Assembly (NCBI GenBank): GCA_016800925.1
Contig: JABCPU010000187.1
Span: 1-64,000 of the forward strand
Source: Suillus spraguei
Lineage: Eukaryota > Basidiomycota > Agaricomycetes > Boletales > Suillaceae
Direction: 5' to 3'
DNA: 64,000 bases
Positions 34,993-46,767 of this stretch are shown here, one piece after another. Position 1 is the stretch's first letter. Every line of letters starts with the position of its first letter. Below the pieces are notes generated by a model. That model was given only the letters and a program-made list of their open reading frames with translations. It had not been told where the DNA came from and made no database searches. Position numbers and translations under genes: made by a program.

Positions 34993-35500
34993 GCCGCACT
35001 TTTTGACTGTGGGAAATTTGCACTACATCCAAAACATAGCCATTTCTGGTTATCTCCTGGATCTCAACATTTCCCACACTCCTCCCAGCACATTCCTGCC
35101 CATTACTATACCATATTCACCTATCTACTGTAGAGAAGTATCAGTTTATGTTATTTACATACAATAGGTCATAATAGAACACTTTTTGGTTTGTTTTTGT
35201 CCCAATACAAGCTCCAGATACCTGTACATTTAATACAGGAAAACATATTAAAAACACATCCACATTTTTGCCCCTTCAATGATAGAATGTCTTAGCACAC
35301 TAGATATATGTTTCTGAGTATATATGAGTCGATTTTACCGCTCGTTTGGCCCTCCAAAGGTCCCTGCAGCACCAGATGTAGTATGCACAAAAAAATAACA
35401 AATAGCTTCGCTTTTTTTCAGTTTTGATTATATAGACTTGCAAATATGATCCTCACATCCTTCCAATATCATATACAAGATATGAGCAGCATGTGATCAT
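34993..35500 (+). repeat. Left arm of a 0.5-kb inverted repeat
   Basis: This arm is the reverse complement, with scattered changes, of 36715-37225. Landmarks are CTACTGTAGAGAAGTATCAG, TGTCCCAATACAAGCTCCAG and CCCTGCAGCACCAGATG. The spacer is about 1.2 kb. It may be one transposon with long inverted ends or two copies of a repeat in opposite orientation. Confidence 0.8.
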
Positions 35501-36714
35501 AGGTGCAGTCCCTGGGGTGCTGTATTGCTATGCTCCTCTGATGGTTCATCTCCTGGGAAATTTTTTCTGGGGCTCCGACCTTCCAGAAATGTAGTGAATG
35601 TATTTCTATGTTTATATACAGTATATATGTCATAAATATATGCTAACAGTAGCAGGATTCTCCTTTATAAGCCAATACTTCCTCCTGCTTTGCATGGGTG
35701 TATATTTTCGCAATTTTGGTGGTTATACTCATTCATCACTGGAAGAATTACCTAGCAGGCTCATATATATTATATAGGGTGTATACAAAGGCTAATTATG
35801 GCCAGGATCAGTGAGAAACATGGTGGATTATTGATATCATCTACATACTAAATATATCGAGTGATAAGGTATTTTACATGCCATCAGGGAGATATTTTGT
35901 GATCGGACTGTTGTAGTACGTCTTAAATACAGTAGGAAGTATTGACCCTGTGTTATAGGACGATCTACCTAGAATTGAGAGCAGGGCAAGCATATAGATA
36001 AGAATTGGACTGTGGGGAACCTAAAAGGGCAAAACATCCACTTGGTGCACATACAGTTAAGGCCTCTGTCACGAATTCCAAACACAAATCATTATTCCTT
36101 TCTTAATTTCCCTAAAGCGTCTAAACCCAGCGCTAAGACAAACCCAAACTCTATCGAAATCCCCATATCCGCTTCTATAACTGAACTTCCTGATGAAGAA
36201 GAAGAGATCTTTTATGATGCTGTTGGATAAGATAAGATAAGATAATATCACGTGATCTTAGAATCTTCTAGAATATGATGTCATAACAATGTCACAACTA
36301 TCACATCGTACGATTCTCATTTCTATTTTATGATTGGCTAGTAGTTTCAAACTCAGTTTACATCTCAGTTTCAATATGTGTATATAGTTAGCTAGTTTCA
36401 CTATAGTAGTTCTTTAGTTCAAACCTCTTGTATCTACATAGTAGCAATCCAAGACGTCCTTGCTCCTCTCTCTTCTCTAGTCTCTGCCCTTGCATTAATT
36501 CATTTGTGGGTTGTGACAGCCTCCAAATAACTTACATTTACACAACAACCCTTCCACACCACCTCTACTCATAGAATAAAGTGCATGAAAGGTTCTTTAG
36601 GTACTATATAATTTACTGACTTTTAAGAAAATCCTTACTCTGTATATGCATCAATTATGATATTTGTAGAGTTTTCTCATATAAAAATAATATTTCACTT
36701 GCCTATTCATCAAT
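35501..36714. other. AT-rich spacer of the inverted repeat; candidate LTR at 36225-36546
   Basis: 36225 starts TGTTGGATAAGATAAGATAAG, which resembles Copia LTR starts, and ACACAACA near 36546 could be the other end, but the flanks (GATGC and ACCCT) do not match, so this is tentative. A 60-residue frame before it (36050-36230, ending DEEEEIFYDAVG) is unrecognised. The rest is AT-rich without genes. Confidence 0.3.
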
Positions 36715-37225
36715 CGTGAGTGAGTGGTCCTGTGCTCCTAGTATATGGTGTATAATATTGAAAGGTTGTTGTGGATCATATTTGCAAGTCTATATAATCA
36801 AAACTGAAAAAGCAAAGCTATTTGTTATTTTTGTGTGCATACTACATCTGGTGCTGCAGGGACCTTTTGAGGGCCAAATGAGCAGTAAAATCAACTCATA
36901 TATACTCAGAAACATATATCTAGTGTGCTAAGACATTCTATCATTGAAGGGGCAAAAATGTGGATGTGTTTTTAATATGTTTTCCTGTATTAAATGTACA
37001 GGTATCTGGAGCTTGTATTGGGACAAAAACAAACCAAAAAGTGTTCTATTATGACCTATTGTATGTAAATAACATAAACTGATACTTCTCTACAGTAGAT
37101 AGGTGAATATGGTATAGTAGTGGGCAGGAATGTGCTGGGAGGAGTGTGGGAAATGTTGAGATCCAGGAGATAACCAGAAATGGCTATGTTGTGGGTGTAG
37201 TGTAAATTTCCCACAGTCTCAAAAA
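36715..37225 (-). repeat. Right arm of the 0.5-kb inverted repeat
   Basis: Partner of 34993-35500, same landmarks in reverse order. Both arms degrade gradually at their inner ends near GCAAATATGATCC. Confidence 0.8.
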
Positions 37226-38025
37226 TGCAGTGCATCGAATGCATGACCAATGGCATCACACATGCATCAACAGATAATGCATTGAATGCATGGATCGCCC
37301 TATATTGCTACTGATGCATCAGTATTGGCAGGCCTACAATTGTAGCATAAATGCATCACTACTAATGCTGCAATCACAGCAAATTCTTGCATTACTACGA
37401 CAAGGACACCTGATAGAGATTCAGACATCAAAACTGTGGCTCCAACAATGCGGCAACTCAGCTCTGAGTCAACAGAGAGCGTCATGGCACTGCGCAAACG
37501 TCTCCACAGCATATGGATCTCAAACTTACAGTCAAAAAGCTAAGGTTCAAATTGAACAAAGTTCAGATATGAAACAAACTCAAGTTGTAAGTCAATTGAT
37601 GAGAAATCAAACATAAAAGCTTGATATTTTTGACAGGCACAATCTGACACAGTACAAACAGACTATCAGTCAATTGGTTTTTAAGATGTTGAGTGTGGTG
37701 CACAGAAAGCTCAAAGAGTTCAGTGTGAGGAGGAGGAGGAGGAGGAGGAGGAGGACCTCACTGCAATCCGAGGAGTGCATTGGTGTGAAAAAGATCAGCC
37801 TGCAGACATATTCCTTTTGGAAAAGATTGGTGATGCCCCTGTGATGAGTAGTCATTCCATTTGGACCAATGATGAGGAAGCTTTGCCATATCTTGATGGG
37901 AATGACATGGATGCCGGGAGTGAGTCTGACAATGAGAATGAGGCAGGCCCTGACAATGGCATTGATCAGAATGAGGTGGACGCTGATGATGGCATCAATC
38001 AGAACAAGGCGGACACTGACAATGG
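37226..38025 (+). pseudogene. N-terminal part of the IS630-like transposon gene, degraded
   Basis: The frame at 37775-38025 is acidic (GNDMDAGSESDNENEAGPDN) and precedes the LTR at 38026. It is likely the low-complexity N-terminus of the transposase that continues at 38541. A (GGA)n microsatellite lies at 37727-37755 in the same region. Assignment is inferred from position. Confidence 0.45.
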
Positions 38026-38540
38026 TGTTATGAACTGGGGTGGCGTCACCAACGACAGTGAGAAGACACAGACGGTCTGTTGGGAAGTTCTTACAACACT
38101 CAGAGAAGAGCGAGGCTTGGGAGTACAAGGAAGACTTTCAAGTATGATCAAGGTTTCAGTCTATGAGTCGCAACTCAAAGACAAGGTAGAATAGGGACTA
38201 AGACTAAGGAGTGCTTAGACTTAGAGACAATTCAGACAACTAAAGATTGGAGGTCTTTAGCGAAGGAGATTCCAGGTAAAACCCAGTGAGATTAAAGTAA
38301 GGAATCTTCTACAAGTACACTATGCTTATATAGGTAGATATGCATGCACAGACCAGGCAATCATGGGAAAGGAAAGTAACTGCATATCCTAACAAGGAAG
38401 GCATGTGTGGTACAAGTGTGTTGAGACGCATGAGTCATAAGGCTAGCACGTGTGAATGCTAAACCAGTTACAAGACAAGTAAATGAGTCATGATGTACAA
38501 GTGAACAGGAAAATGAATAGAGACACATATGATTGTAACA
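38026..38540 (-). repeat. LTR of the gypsy family (515 bp), no clear TSD
   Basis: It shares ends (TGTTAT at one end, GTAACA at the other) and internal boxes with the LTRs at 2286, 2918 and 41555, but is about 40 bp longer and more diverged. Flanks AATGG and GATGA do not match, so it is either an old solo LTR or one product of recombination between copies. It separates the two parts of the IS630-like transposase relic. Confidence 0.8.
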
Positions 38541-40022
38541 GATGACACATGCAATTACTCCTTTGAACTGAGGCAACCACCCACTATCTCAGAAGCTCGT
38601 TGTGCACTTGAGGACTTATGGACACTCTTGAAACCTCTCTGCCATAACACACAAGCTTTGGAATTTTCACCTATCTTGAGGGAATGCCTAACAAACATGA
38701 AAAAAAAATTGTGGCTCTATACAGATGTCCCCAGCAACCAAGATGACAAAAGACATCCTGCCAACCCTGTTGGCAGTCAATGGATCAATGCAGCTAATCG
38801 AGCTGCCTGAAATGCCAGTAAGGGTGCATACCTTTCACAGTGCCTGCAGAGCTGGACAAAGGCCCATATCAGCGATAGAAAATCACTACCTCACCGAAAA
38901 GTGCCACAACAATACTCCCACATCGACAATGAAGACCTTGCAGCAGATATAAAGCTGCATCTCCAGAGTGTGGGGAAGTCAGTCTGTGCACAGGATATCA
39001 TTGATTATCTTGATAAACCTGAGAATAGTGTCCATCTTGGCATTAAGAAATTGATATCATCGAAAACAGCTCACTGTTGGATGTCCTGCCTAGGTTATCA
39101 TTGAAAAAAGGAGCTGCAGGGACAATACACAGATGGACGTGAGCAGGAGGATGTTGTTCTCTACCGGAACAACACATTTTTGCCTGCATGGACTCATTAT
39201 CAGCGCTACATGCGAAAATGGAGGATTGATGACATTACCATAGAGGATTTGTCAGAAGTCAAGTCTTCTGGGCGCCACACTGTCATGTGGTTTCACGACA
39301 AGTTGATATTCTATGCGAACAACCAGAGAAAAATGTGCTGGGTCCATGACTCAGAAAGCGCCTTACCTCAACCAAAAGGGGAGGGTGCTTCTTTGATGGT
39401 CGCCAACTTTGTGTCAGCTGATTATGGCTGGCTTCGATCCCGAGATGGAAAGGAAAGTGCCAGGGTCCTGTTCAAAGCTGGAAGGGCACAGGACGGTTAT
39501 TTTACAAACCAGGAGATTGTCACACAGGCCATGAAAGTGATGGATATTCTGCAAAAAGATTATCCAGATGGAAACCACGTGCTTGTCTTTGACAATGCAA
39601 TGATGCACTCTAAACACACCGATGACGCTTTAACTGCTCAAAAAATGCCAAAGAATCCCTCACAAATGTTTGGACCAACTGCAAGTGCTAAAGATGCCAA
39701 TGGAAAGTTTGTGCTCAGTCCAGATGGCAAACAAGTCAAGGAAAAAATATGTATGGCAGACACAAAGTTACTAAACGGGGATCTGCAACCTCTCTATTTT
39801 GCAGATGGACATCCAAAGGCTGGGTGGTTCAAAGGCATGGCTCAGATCCTTGTTGAGTGCAGGTATATAAATGCCCCTCACCTTCGAATGGAATGCAAAG
39901 ACTTCAAATGCCCTCCTGACTTGATGCTTACAGGAAGGGACTTGATGGAAAGCAGGCTGCATGGGCAATCAAAAAATATTGAGGACATCATGTGCTTCCT
40001 GAGTCCATACTGCAGGAGTTAA
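38541..40022 (+). pseudogene. IS630/Tc1-mariner-like DDE transposase, broken and truncated
   Basis: After the LTR the frame continues QPPTISEARCALEDLW, then (with two stops, near 38807 and 39104) to a 280-codon open frame from 39180. The DDE core is visible: MWFHDKLIFYAN with the first Asp, GEGASLMVANFVSADYGWL, RVLFKAGRAQDGYFTN and the second Asp in HVLVFDNAMMH. The region that should carry the third acidic residue (usually an ELNxIEQ-like motif) is missing; the reading ends in unrelated residues at 40022. Proteins of this type are very common in Agaricomycetes. Confidence 0.8.
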
Positions 40023-40391
40023 AGCAATCCCACTGAGCCACAATTTATCACGAGTCTAGTTGTGTATCATTTAAGTATAAGAGTGCCGTTCGGCAGGACA
40101 TTCGGCTTGACTTATCCTCGCAGTGTCACACATCAGTCACATCACATGAGGTTGGTCGAAATATGCTGTTTTCTACCTTACGCTTTTTTCTTGATTATGG
40201 TTTATAGCTGACATTCACCTTGCAACGGAGTTGCCAGCTTTTGTCCTTTCTTTGTGGTCTGAATGGTAGTGTCCAGCTCTGTTTCTCTGATACACATTAG
40301 TGTAACTGGAACTAATCAAAGTTCCAGTACTTAGTAAAGTAAGTACATGCTATTCAACATCAACCTAAACATTCGCTCCGAGTAAGACTTA
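40023..40391. other. Flank of the transposase relic
   Basis: Contains the 40142-40183 copy of a motif also found in the EMC2 promoter (32044-32085). No gene. Confidence 0.35.
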
Positions 40392-41099
40392 CAGTGTAGG
40401 ACCGGTCCTTTAGCCACCACATTTTTAAATTCCACCCCATTGTGCAGTAGATCAGTTTTTCGAAAATCGTAATAGACATTGATGTTTCAATATACATCTA
40501 GATGCTATGAAAAAATTGAGAGCTATCGACGACAATGTAAGTGTCTTGTACCAAGATCATTGAAAAACACTGTTGGCTTCGAGTTCACCAGTCCTTTAGC
40601 CACCTCAATTTAGATGTCACATCACACAGCGCCATAAATATCATGTGATATCGATGCAATGCACACGCTTACAAACATCGTCAAATGAATAATGTGATGG
40701 ATGTGTGTGACACAATTGCCAAGATAAGACTTGCACAAATCATATGTTTTCACTTCTATGTACTCTGTAGCACGAACAAAGGAGACAATTGGGTATCTGT
40801 TACAGGGTGAAATGATCTTTGAAGTATACAATTCATATCCTACCAGCTTGATTTTCCTGAAAAAAAATCAATGGGTCTACTATGGCCTCATTAGAATTTG
40901 CAAAGGTAGGCAAAAACAACCAAGTCATATCATCCATAACATCGCAGACATAATTTCTCCATCCTATATTATAATAATCTCGGGTGAGACCTCATCTTTA
41001 GTATATTACTTGGTTTTGACACGAAAAAATGAACAAATAAAAAGTTTTGTCTGAGGTGGCTAAAGGAGTGGGGGTGGCTAAAGGACCGGTCCTATACTG
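40392..41099. mobile_element. 708-bp pogo/Fot-like MITE, TSD TA
   Basis: The ends are inverted repeats of about 27 bp starting CAGT(G/A)TAGGACCGGTCC; TA flanks both sides (40390-40391 and 41100-41101). CAGT ends with TA duplication are typical of the pogo/Fot branch of Tc1-mariner. The GGACCGGTCC core of each end is itself a palindrome. The unit CTTTAGCCACC recurs inside both ends and near 40593. No transposase is encoded. Confidence 0.88.
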
Positions 41100-41285
41100 T
41101 ACATGATTCTATCTCGTCCGCTACCACGTTAGTGGCAAGCGTTGTGCATTTAATAATGTACAATCATTTGAAGCTCCGTCTGGTTTAGTATACATGTACA
41201 CGCCCTCACCTCGAGGCCTCAGTGCTCAGTACTGGTACTCTGAAGTTCCCAAAACTGAGCATACATTCTACAATCTCTACCCAAG

Positions 41286-42276
41286 ATGCCCGACGTGACA
41301 GTAACCAACAACCTCAGTGAAGACATCCACATCACTTTCTTCTTAGGCGTCCCTACCAATTGGAAAAATCACCTCAAGCCTGGAGAGCATTGGACAACGC
41401 ACCTAGCCAGCCTTCCGCATCACTTTGAAGTGCGCTCTGTGACAGAGAGTCGCAATTTCAGCCACGATGAATCTATGGAAATGCTTGCAACCATTGGAGG
41501 TGCTTGTGCCGCTGGTACGGCTTCGGTAGTTTCATCAGTTGCTGGCATGCCCATTGTTACAATCGTGTGTGCCCCTATTCATTTCTCCTTGTTTCCTTTA
41601 CTTGTATTACATAACATGACTCCAACTCATATGCTCAATGCATCTGTACTATAGTTGCCTTCCTTCTTTGGATATGCACTTACATTCTCACATCTCTCTT
41701 GGTCCGTGCGCATATATTGACTTATTTAAGCACGCTGTATTACGCTTGTATACTTCACTTTAATCTTACTGGGTTTTACCTGGAACTTCCTTCACTTAGG
41801 TCTCCAACCTAAGTCGTCTTGAATCGTCTCTAAGTCTAAGCACTCCTTAGTCTTAGTCTCTATTCTCGTAGAACCTCTTAGACTTATCTTTGAGGCCTAA
41901 CCCTTGATCGTACTCAGAACGTGTTCCTTGTACTTTCACCTTGTCCTCTTCTGGACATTGTAGAACTTCCCAGCAGACCGTCTGTGTCTTTTCACTGTCG
42001 CTGGTGATGCCACCCCAGTTCATAACACCCATAGTTTTGGCGTCGCTTATGGTTGCTGCAAATGTTGGTGAATCTTGAGTTTTTTTTTGATGTGAGATAT
42101 CATGATATTGATGTTTTCCGTTGACAGGTGGCGCGAAATATGGTGCATGGGGTGCACAAGGGAGGAAGTGCACTGCGAGAGTGTGGGTACTGTTGTGGCA
42201 CCAGCCGCAGTATTCAGTTAGAATGGTTGATGGGAGGTGTGTCCTATGGGATGTCGGTGCTAATAGAGTGATCTAA
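41286..42276 (+). pseudogene. Small unrecognised host gene split by a solo LTR
   Basis: The first part (41286-41554) encodes MPDVTVTNNLSEDIHITFFL... with a Gly/Ala/Ser-rich helix (GGACAAGTASVVSSVAG). The LTR at 41555-42027 interrupts codon 90. When the LTR and one CCCAT copy are subtracted the frame continues exactly (IVLASLMVAANV), runs over a 60-nt intron (42068-42127, GTGAAT...GACAG) and ends at TAA 42274-42276. About 151 residues would result. Everything but the insertion is intact, so the disruption is recent. I do not know the family; the short size and amphipathic middle are the only hints. Confidence 0.75.
41555..42027 (+). repeat. Solo LTR of the gypsy family, TSD CCCAT
   Basis: 473 bp, ends TGTTAC...ATAACA, the same family as 2286-2757. 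Perfect 5-bp duplication CCCAT at 41550-41554 and 42028-42032. No internal element remains. It splits the gene at 41286-42276. Confidence 0.93.
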
Positions 42277-43037
42277 GTTGTATGTATGATGTCTTTGTGT
42301 TGTCATGTGATTCATACTTCTTTTTGTTTACTTGTGTACTTGTGTTGGATACGTTTTCAGTTCTGTCTCTTATTCCAATAGTTTCAGCTCGTTTCTGGAT
42401 ATTTAGGCACTCGATATCTTACTTTTGTTTGGCAGCTTGCTTTGTTTACCTGATCTGTGCCGGTTTGGCCGTACTTGTTTTAACATGACAACCTTGCGGA
42501 GCAAGGTGACATACAGTGTCCTACTAGTTTCATCTGATTCCACAATTTTTATGAGTATTTCAAACTTATTAATTTTTCAAGCTTCTTCCTTGTCTACGAA
42601 GACTGTTTGGCCTGCAAAGTTCTCCCCTCTCAATAAGTTCCAAGTCCTCTATCTACTTCACTGATACATGCACGAAGCCATTAAGTTGTCTGGAAGTGCA
42701 AAGGCATCCGATGATTTCCTTGTTGGTATACCGGGCATGGTATTCACGTTGACAGTCAATTTGAGGCCCCAAATCGAGCACACCATGCAAGCGCCGTGCT
42801 GAATGCCATTGCATTGCTGACTGCCACTCGCAATTGTCATCCTCTGCGTCTTCGCAAGCCCAACGATAGCCTCGACATCCTACATTAATGGTTACTTCTG
42901 CAGGGGCCAATTTTGAGTGAGCCTGCCGCGTGGACGTGACAACAGGACCAGAAAAAGGCTCCAGTAAGACAACTTTGTCTATTCGCCTGCAATGCTGCGC
43001 AATGCCTTGAAGACAATATATCATGCCGAGTATTAAC
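42277..43037. other. Non-coding; right part paralogous to 54440-54670
   Basis: 42277-42650 is T-rich 3' flank of the split gene. About 42790-43037 is similar to 54440-54670 (TCTGCGTCTTCGCAAGCCC, GAGTGAGCCTGCCGCGTG). The paralogy stops at the left end of the Harbinger element. Frames in it (for example 42653-43024 minus) are not recognised. Confidence 0.6.
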
Positions 43038-43214
43038 GGTTCTCAAAGTCAAACCTAGAAAGAAATTCTCAGCCAAAATTTGCGAATTCGGATGCTGCCG
43101 GTACGGCAGCTTTCGAACTCCGGTATGCCCTGCCTGCTCGTCATTGTCATTGGCGTCGATGGTGGTCAAGCTCCAATCTGATCCTTAATCGCTGTGTTAA
43201 GAACACCCTGTATC

Positions 43215-46200
43215 ATGTCACACACAAGTCAAAGAGGTCAAGGTGGTGGAGTCCGAGGCAATACATCCACTAGTGTGGACACTGGGAAGAAATGTACTAT
43301 TCATTGGGAGGGGGTCCGTGGTGCTCATACTGAACGCTTACTTGCCTGGTGCAAGGAAAATGAAGATGCCCGCATCAAGCTTTTCTCTGATTCAGCAAAG
43401 GATGCCAAGGAGCAAGGTTGGAAGAAGAAGCAGAGCAGTAGTTCAAGAGATGTCGTCTATTTGCAGGTTGCACAAGCTGTATTTTTGAATGATGGAGATC
43501 CAGAGGTTCAACAATTCTTCAAGGAGGACCCTAAGGCATTTATCAAACCTGTTTCAACTTGTTTTGGCACGTAAGTATTCAGTTCTTGCATCGTTTGTCT
43601 ACTAGAATCACTGATAAGATGTTTCAGACTCCAGAAAAAATACAATGAGTTTAATAGGACCTCAAGCAGTCAGGAGCAGGAAAGACATATGCAGAGCTTC
43701 AAGAGGATCCAAAGATGAAGTCATTGATCAGTAAGTCTCTGCTGCGTTGATTTGCGCATGTCTTAATCATGTCTCCATCAGATACAAAGCTTGAGAAATT
43801 TCCCTGGTGGCCTGAGCTTCATGGCTGGTGGCGGACCAATCCAGCCTTCAATCATGCCTTCTCTACTGCAGATGCAGGGCAAGACTTTGCCTCTGCTGCA
43901 TTGGAACATTTTAATATTTCAAAACCACCGGCTACAGGTGACAATGATGCTCATGCAGACGATGATCCTGAGGATGGAGAAATAGTTGAGATTAATAGTC
44001 ACACTATGGACAATGGTGTGACAGATGATATGATTGTTGACCAGCCCCCCTGCATAGCATCACTCCAGCCATTGCCACTATTACCTTCGGACCATAGTCC
44101 TAGCAACATGCCGGATTCATTCTCACTGGTTCCATTGCCACAGTGGTACCAATGACCCCAGCTCCCTCCCATCTCAACCTCTGACGCACTTGGCCCAGGC
44201 ATGATATCATTAAACTCTCCTGAACACTCGCCAGTAGCCAAAAAAAAACCCAGTCGACAATTCACTGTCTTTTTTTTTCTGATTACAAGGAGTCTTCACC
44301 CAGTTGTCAGTCTACGCTGTCTTCTTAGATAGATGATCTATAAATAAAGACCTATAAAACCAAATATCTCCACAGTCAGTGATTCAGACAAATACCAATG
44401 ACTGATAACATGGTTGTACGTGGGTGGCTGTTTATGTTCCCCAGGCTATGGTCAGCAAATGAGTCACTTCTGTGAGATCAGCAAACTCTTGGACAATGAC
44501 AAAGATTCTCGAAATAACTAAACTTCAAAGAAAAACACAGAAGTCGAACAAACTTAGAAACAGAAGTAACTGGCCAAATTACTCACTCCAACGGAATGCA
44601 GGTGTTTTGCAACAATTGTGCTACTGCAATTTGTGGGAAGTTACAACAATCACCTTCTCAGACAAGCAGGTAGAATCCCTGGTCAAGACTAGTCACTACT
44701 TCAGAGATCTTCTAGCTTACTATTGAACCTGCTGCCAAGGAACTCACTATGAGTATTAAGCAGATAACAGGAATGGACATCCTTGGATTTCAATACCAAG
44801 TCCCCTTTCAATAACTAGAGTCTATCAGTCAGTGAAGACCTTAACTCAGTATCACTACTCAGATGTGCAAGATAGAGTGTTGCTATCAACTTCTGAAGTC
44901 TCTCCCACTAAGCCACTCTGGCCTTAGATGGACTAAAGAGACAACACAAATATCAGAAACACAAGGACACTTAGCACCAACAAACTTTGAAAGAGAGAGA
45001 GAGACCAGTAATCAAAGAAAAAGACGAAAAGAGAAAGATTCAAAAGAAACAGAAGCAAGGAAACAGACAACAGAGAAAGAAAAACAGAGAGAAAGATGAT
45101 GAAAGAAACTAGAATGAATCTGTCAAAGAAAAAAGATTTGTTGTCTTGCTGGTTGTCAGACACAGAGAGCTCAGGGTCTTGCTAGTTGTTGAGCACAGTG
45201 AGCTCAAGGTAGTGCTGTCTCACAGAGTAGACTTCCAATCTTACTGTTGTTGACAATGTGCTTGACAGTGTACTGATAGAGCTGGTCGCACTTCACTCTC
45301 AGTTATATTTCTGAGGGGGAGAAAATCTCTCTCTGTTATATTGACAAAAAGGTGGGTATTATATAGACAAAATGAATGGCTATGCTACTGTTTTCCCACA
45401 TTTTGTAGGGGTGCTGACTTACCCTATTTATTGAATATTGTCATAGTTGATTTGTAATATGCTCAAGGGTGTGAGAAAAAGTCATGTGGGACATCAATGG
45501 CTATGCATAAATTTGAGATCAGGTGACTATTAGTGGCTATCCTAGGAGGAATATCAATTATGTAATATTTGAAGCATAAATTTGCACTTTTTTGTAGATG
45601 CATAGAGGTGATGCGAGTGAATCATAATGTGTTTCATGAGTTTTTCTGCAGGGTAACTCTATGTAATTATTTTGCTGGGGTCACCTGACATCTGTGGGAA
45701 TCTTATGAAGTAGTTTCTGTAGCCAAACATACATAAACACTCCCATGAAAAATGAATTAGAAATAATAAGCAAACTTTTATGAGCAACAAGAAACTTTTG
45801 ATTCTGCATCATGGATTGATTTCTGAATAGAGGAACACTAAGCTATTATAGTCCTGGTACTATTTGTCAGCTGCAGTAGTGTTTAGTCAGCCATGCACCA
45901 GACCAGTTTGGTGCGTGTCAATGCCCATTGACTCAGAGGACTCAGATATTGGTGCCAGCCGAGCACTACAGTCTCCTCATGTCAGTTCACTCAAGGGAAG
46001 TCGTGAAAGTTCACCTTCTCTTGCTACAAAACAGTCTCATCCATCTCCTTCAAGTGCATCTCAGTGTCCCCCCTCATCATCACACAAACGCCCTGGCAGC
46101 AGTACTCTTGACCAGACCACAGAAAGGATGTCCCAAACGGCAGAATCTCTGATGCTGCACCTTGATAGCAAACGTGAGGTTCGTGCCGAGCATGAACACT

Positions 46201-46439
46201 ATAAACGCATGAAGCTCGAGAGCGAAATATGGGCTCGTGATCTCAAGGCCCACAGTGCTCGTGATGAGTGGGAGCATGCAATGCGTCTTGCTGAACAAGA
46301 TCATCACCACCAACAGGAGAGGATGACTCGGCAAATGGAGATTGCAAGAATTGAACTTGAGCTGTCTCATGCACATCGAGAAGAGGAGGAGGCTCGGATT
46401 CGTCGTATTGCTATGGAGCGTGGTTTTGATCAAAGCTGA
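43215..46439 (+). pseudogene. Harbinger Myb/SANT-like accessory protein, broken
   Basis: The N-terminal part (start ATG 43215, exon to 43570) reads TERLLAWCKENEDARIKLFS and AQAVFLNDGDPEVQQFF. The second exon (from 43627) is frameshifted by a missing base near 43657; in the shifted frame QSGAGKTYAELQ is readable. The third exon (from 43780) reads EKFPWWPELHGWWRTNPAFN and is ended by TGA at 44153-44155, after which the frame goes on for about 50 codons. The C-terminal part resumes at about 45910 with SEDSDIGASRAL and a Ser/Pro-rich stretch, and ends in a charged coiled coil (MTRQMEIARIELELSHAHRE) at TGA 46439. It is the DNA-binding partner normally found with Harbinger transposases in Agaricomycetes. 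Confidence 0.7.
44280..45850. other. Probable insertion within the Myb-like gene
   Basis: This stretch separates the two halves of the Myb-like gene and has no matching protein. It includes a purine-rich tract at 44990-45110 (AGAGAGAGAGA, AAAGAAAAAC) and AT-rich sequence. No clear terminal repeat or duplication was found. Confidence 0.4.
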
Positions 46440-46522
46440 AGTAGGTTCGTACCGTGTCATCATGCAACTGTTCATTTAGAAATATGAGTGGTACTTTCTC
46501 GAGAAAATCTCAAGCATGATTG

Positions 46523-46755
46523 CTACAGGTTTGCGCAAATTTCCCTCATTGGGTACTAAAGAAGATGAAGAGCTTCTAATTGACGACCATAAATACTACA
46601 GGTTTGCGCAAATTTCCCTCGTTGGGTACTAAAAAAGAGGAAGAGCTTCTAATTTATGACCATAAATACTACAGGTTTGCGCAAATTTCCCTCGTTGGGT
46701 ACTAAAGAAGAGGAAGAGCTTCTAATTGACAATCCTAAATGCTACAGGTTTGCGC
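46523..46755 (+). repeat. Three tandem copies of a 73-bp unit plus a partial one
   Basis: Units begin CTACAGGTTTGCGCAAATTT at 46523, 46596 and 46669; a fourth start at 46742 is cut short. Units differ at few positions. They lie between the ends of the two converging Harbinger genes. Confidence 0.93.
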
Positions 46756-46767
46756 CATATATACTTG

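Noticed and set aside
36225..36546. Candidate Copia-type solo LTR starting TGTTGGATAAG
   Set aside because: Ends are guessed and the flanks do not form a target duplication; left as a note only.
46523..46755. Regular repeats suggesting an array such as CRISPR
   Set aside because: The genome is eukaryotic and the 73-bp units abut without spacers; they are simple tandem repeats.
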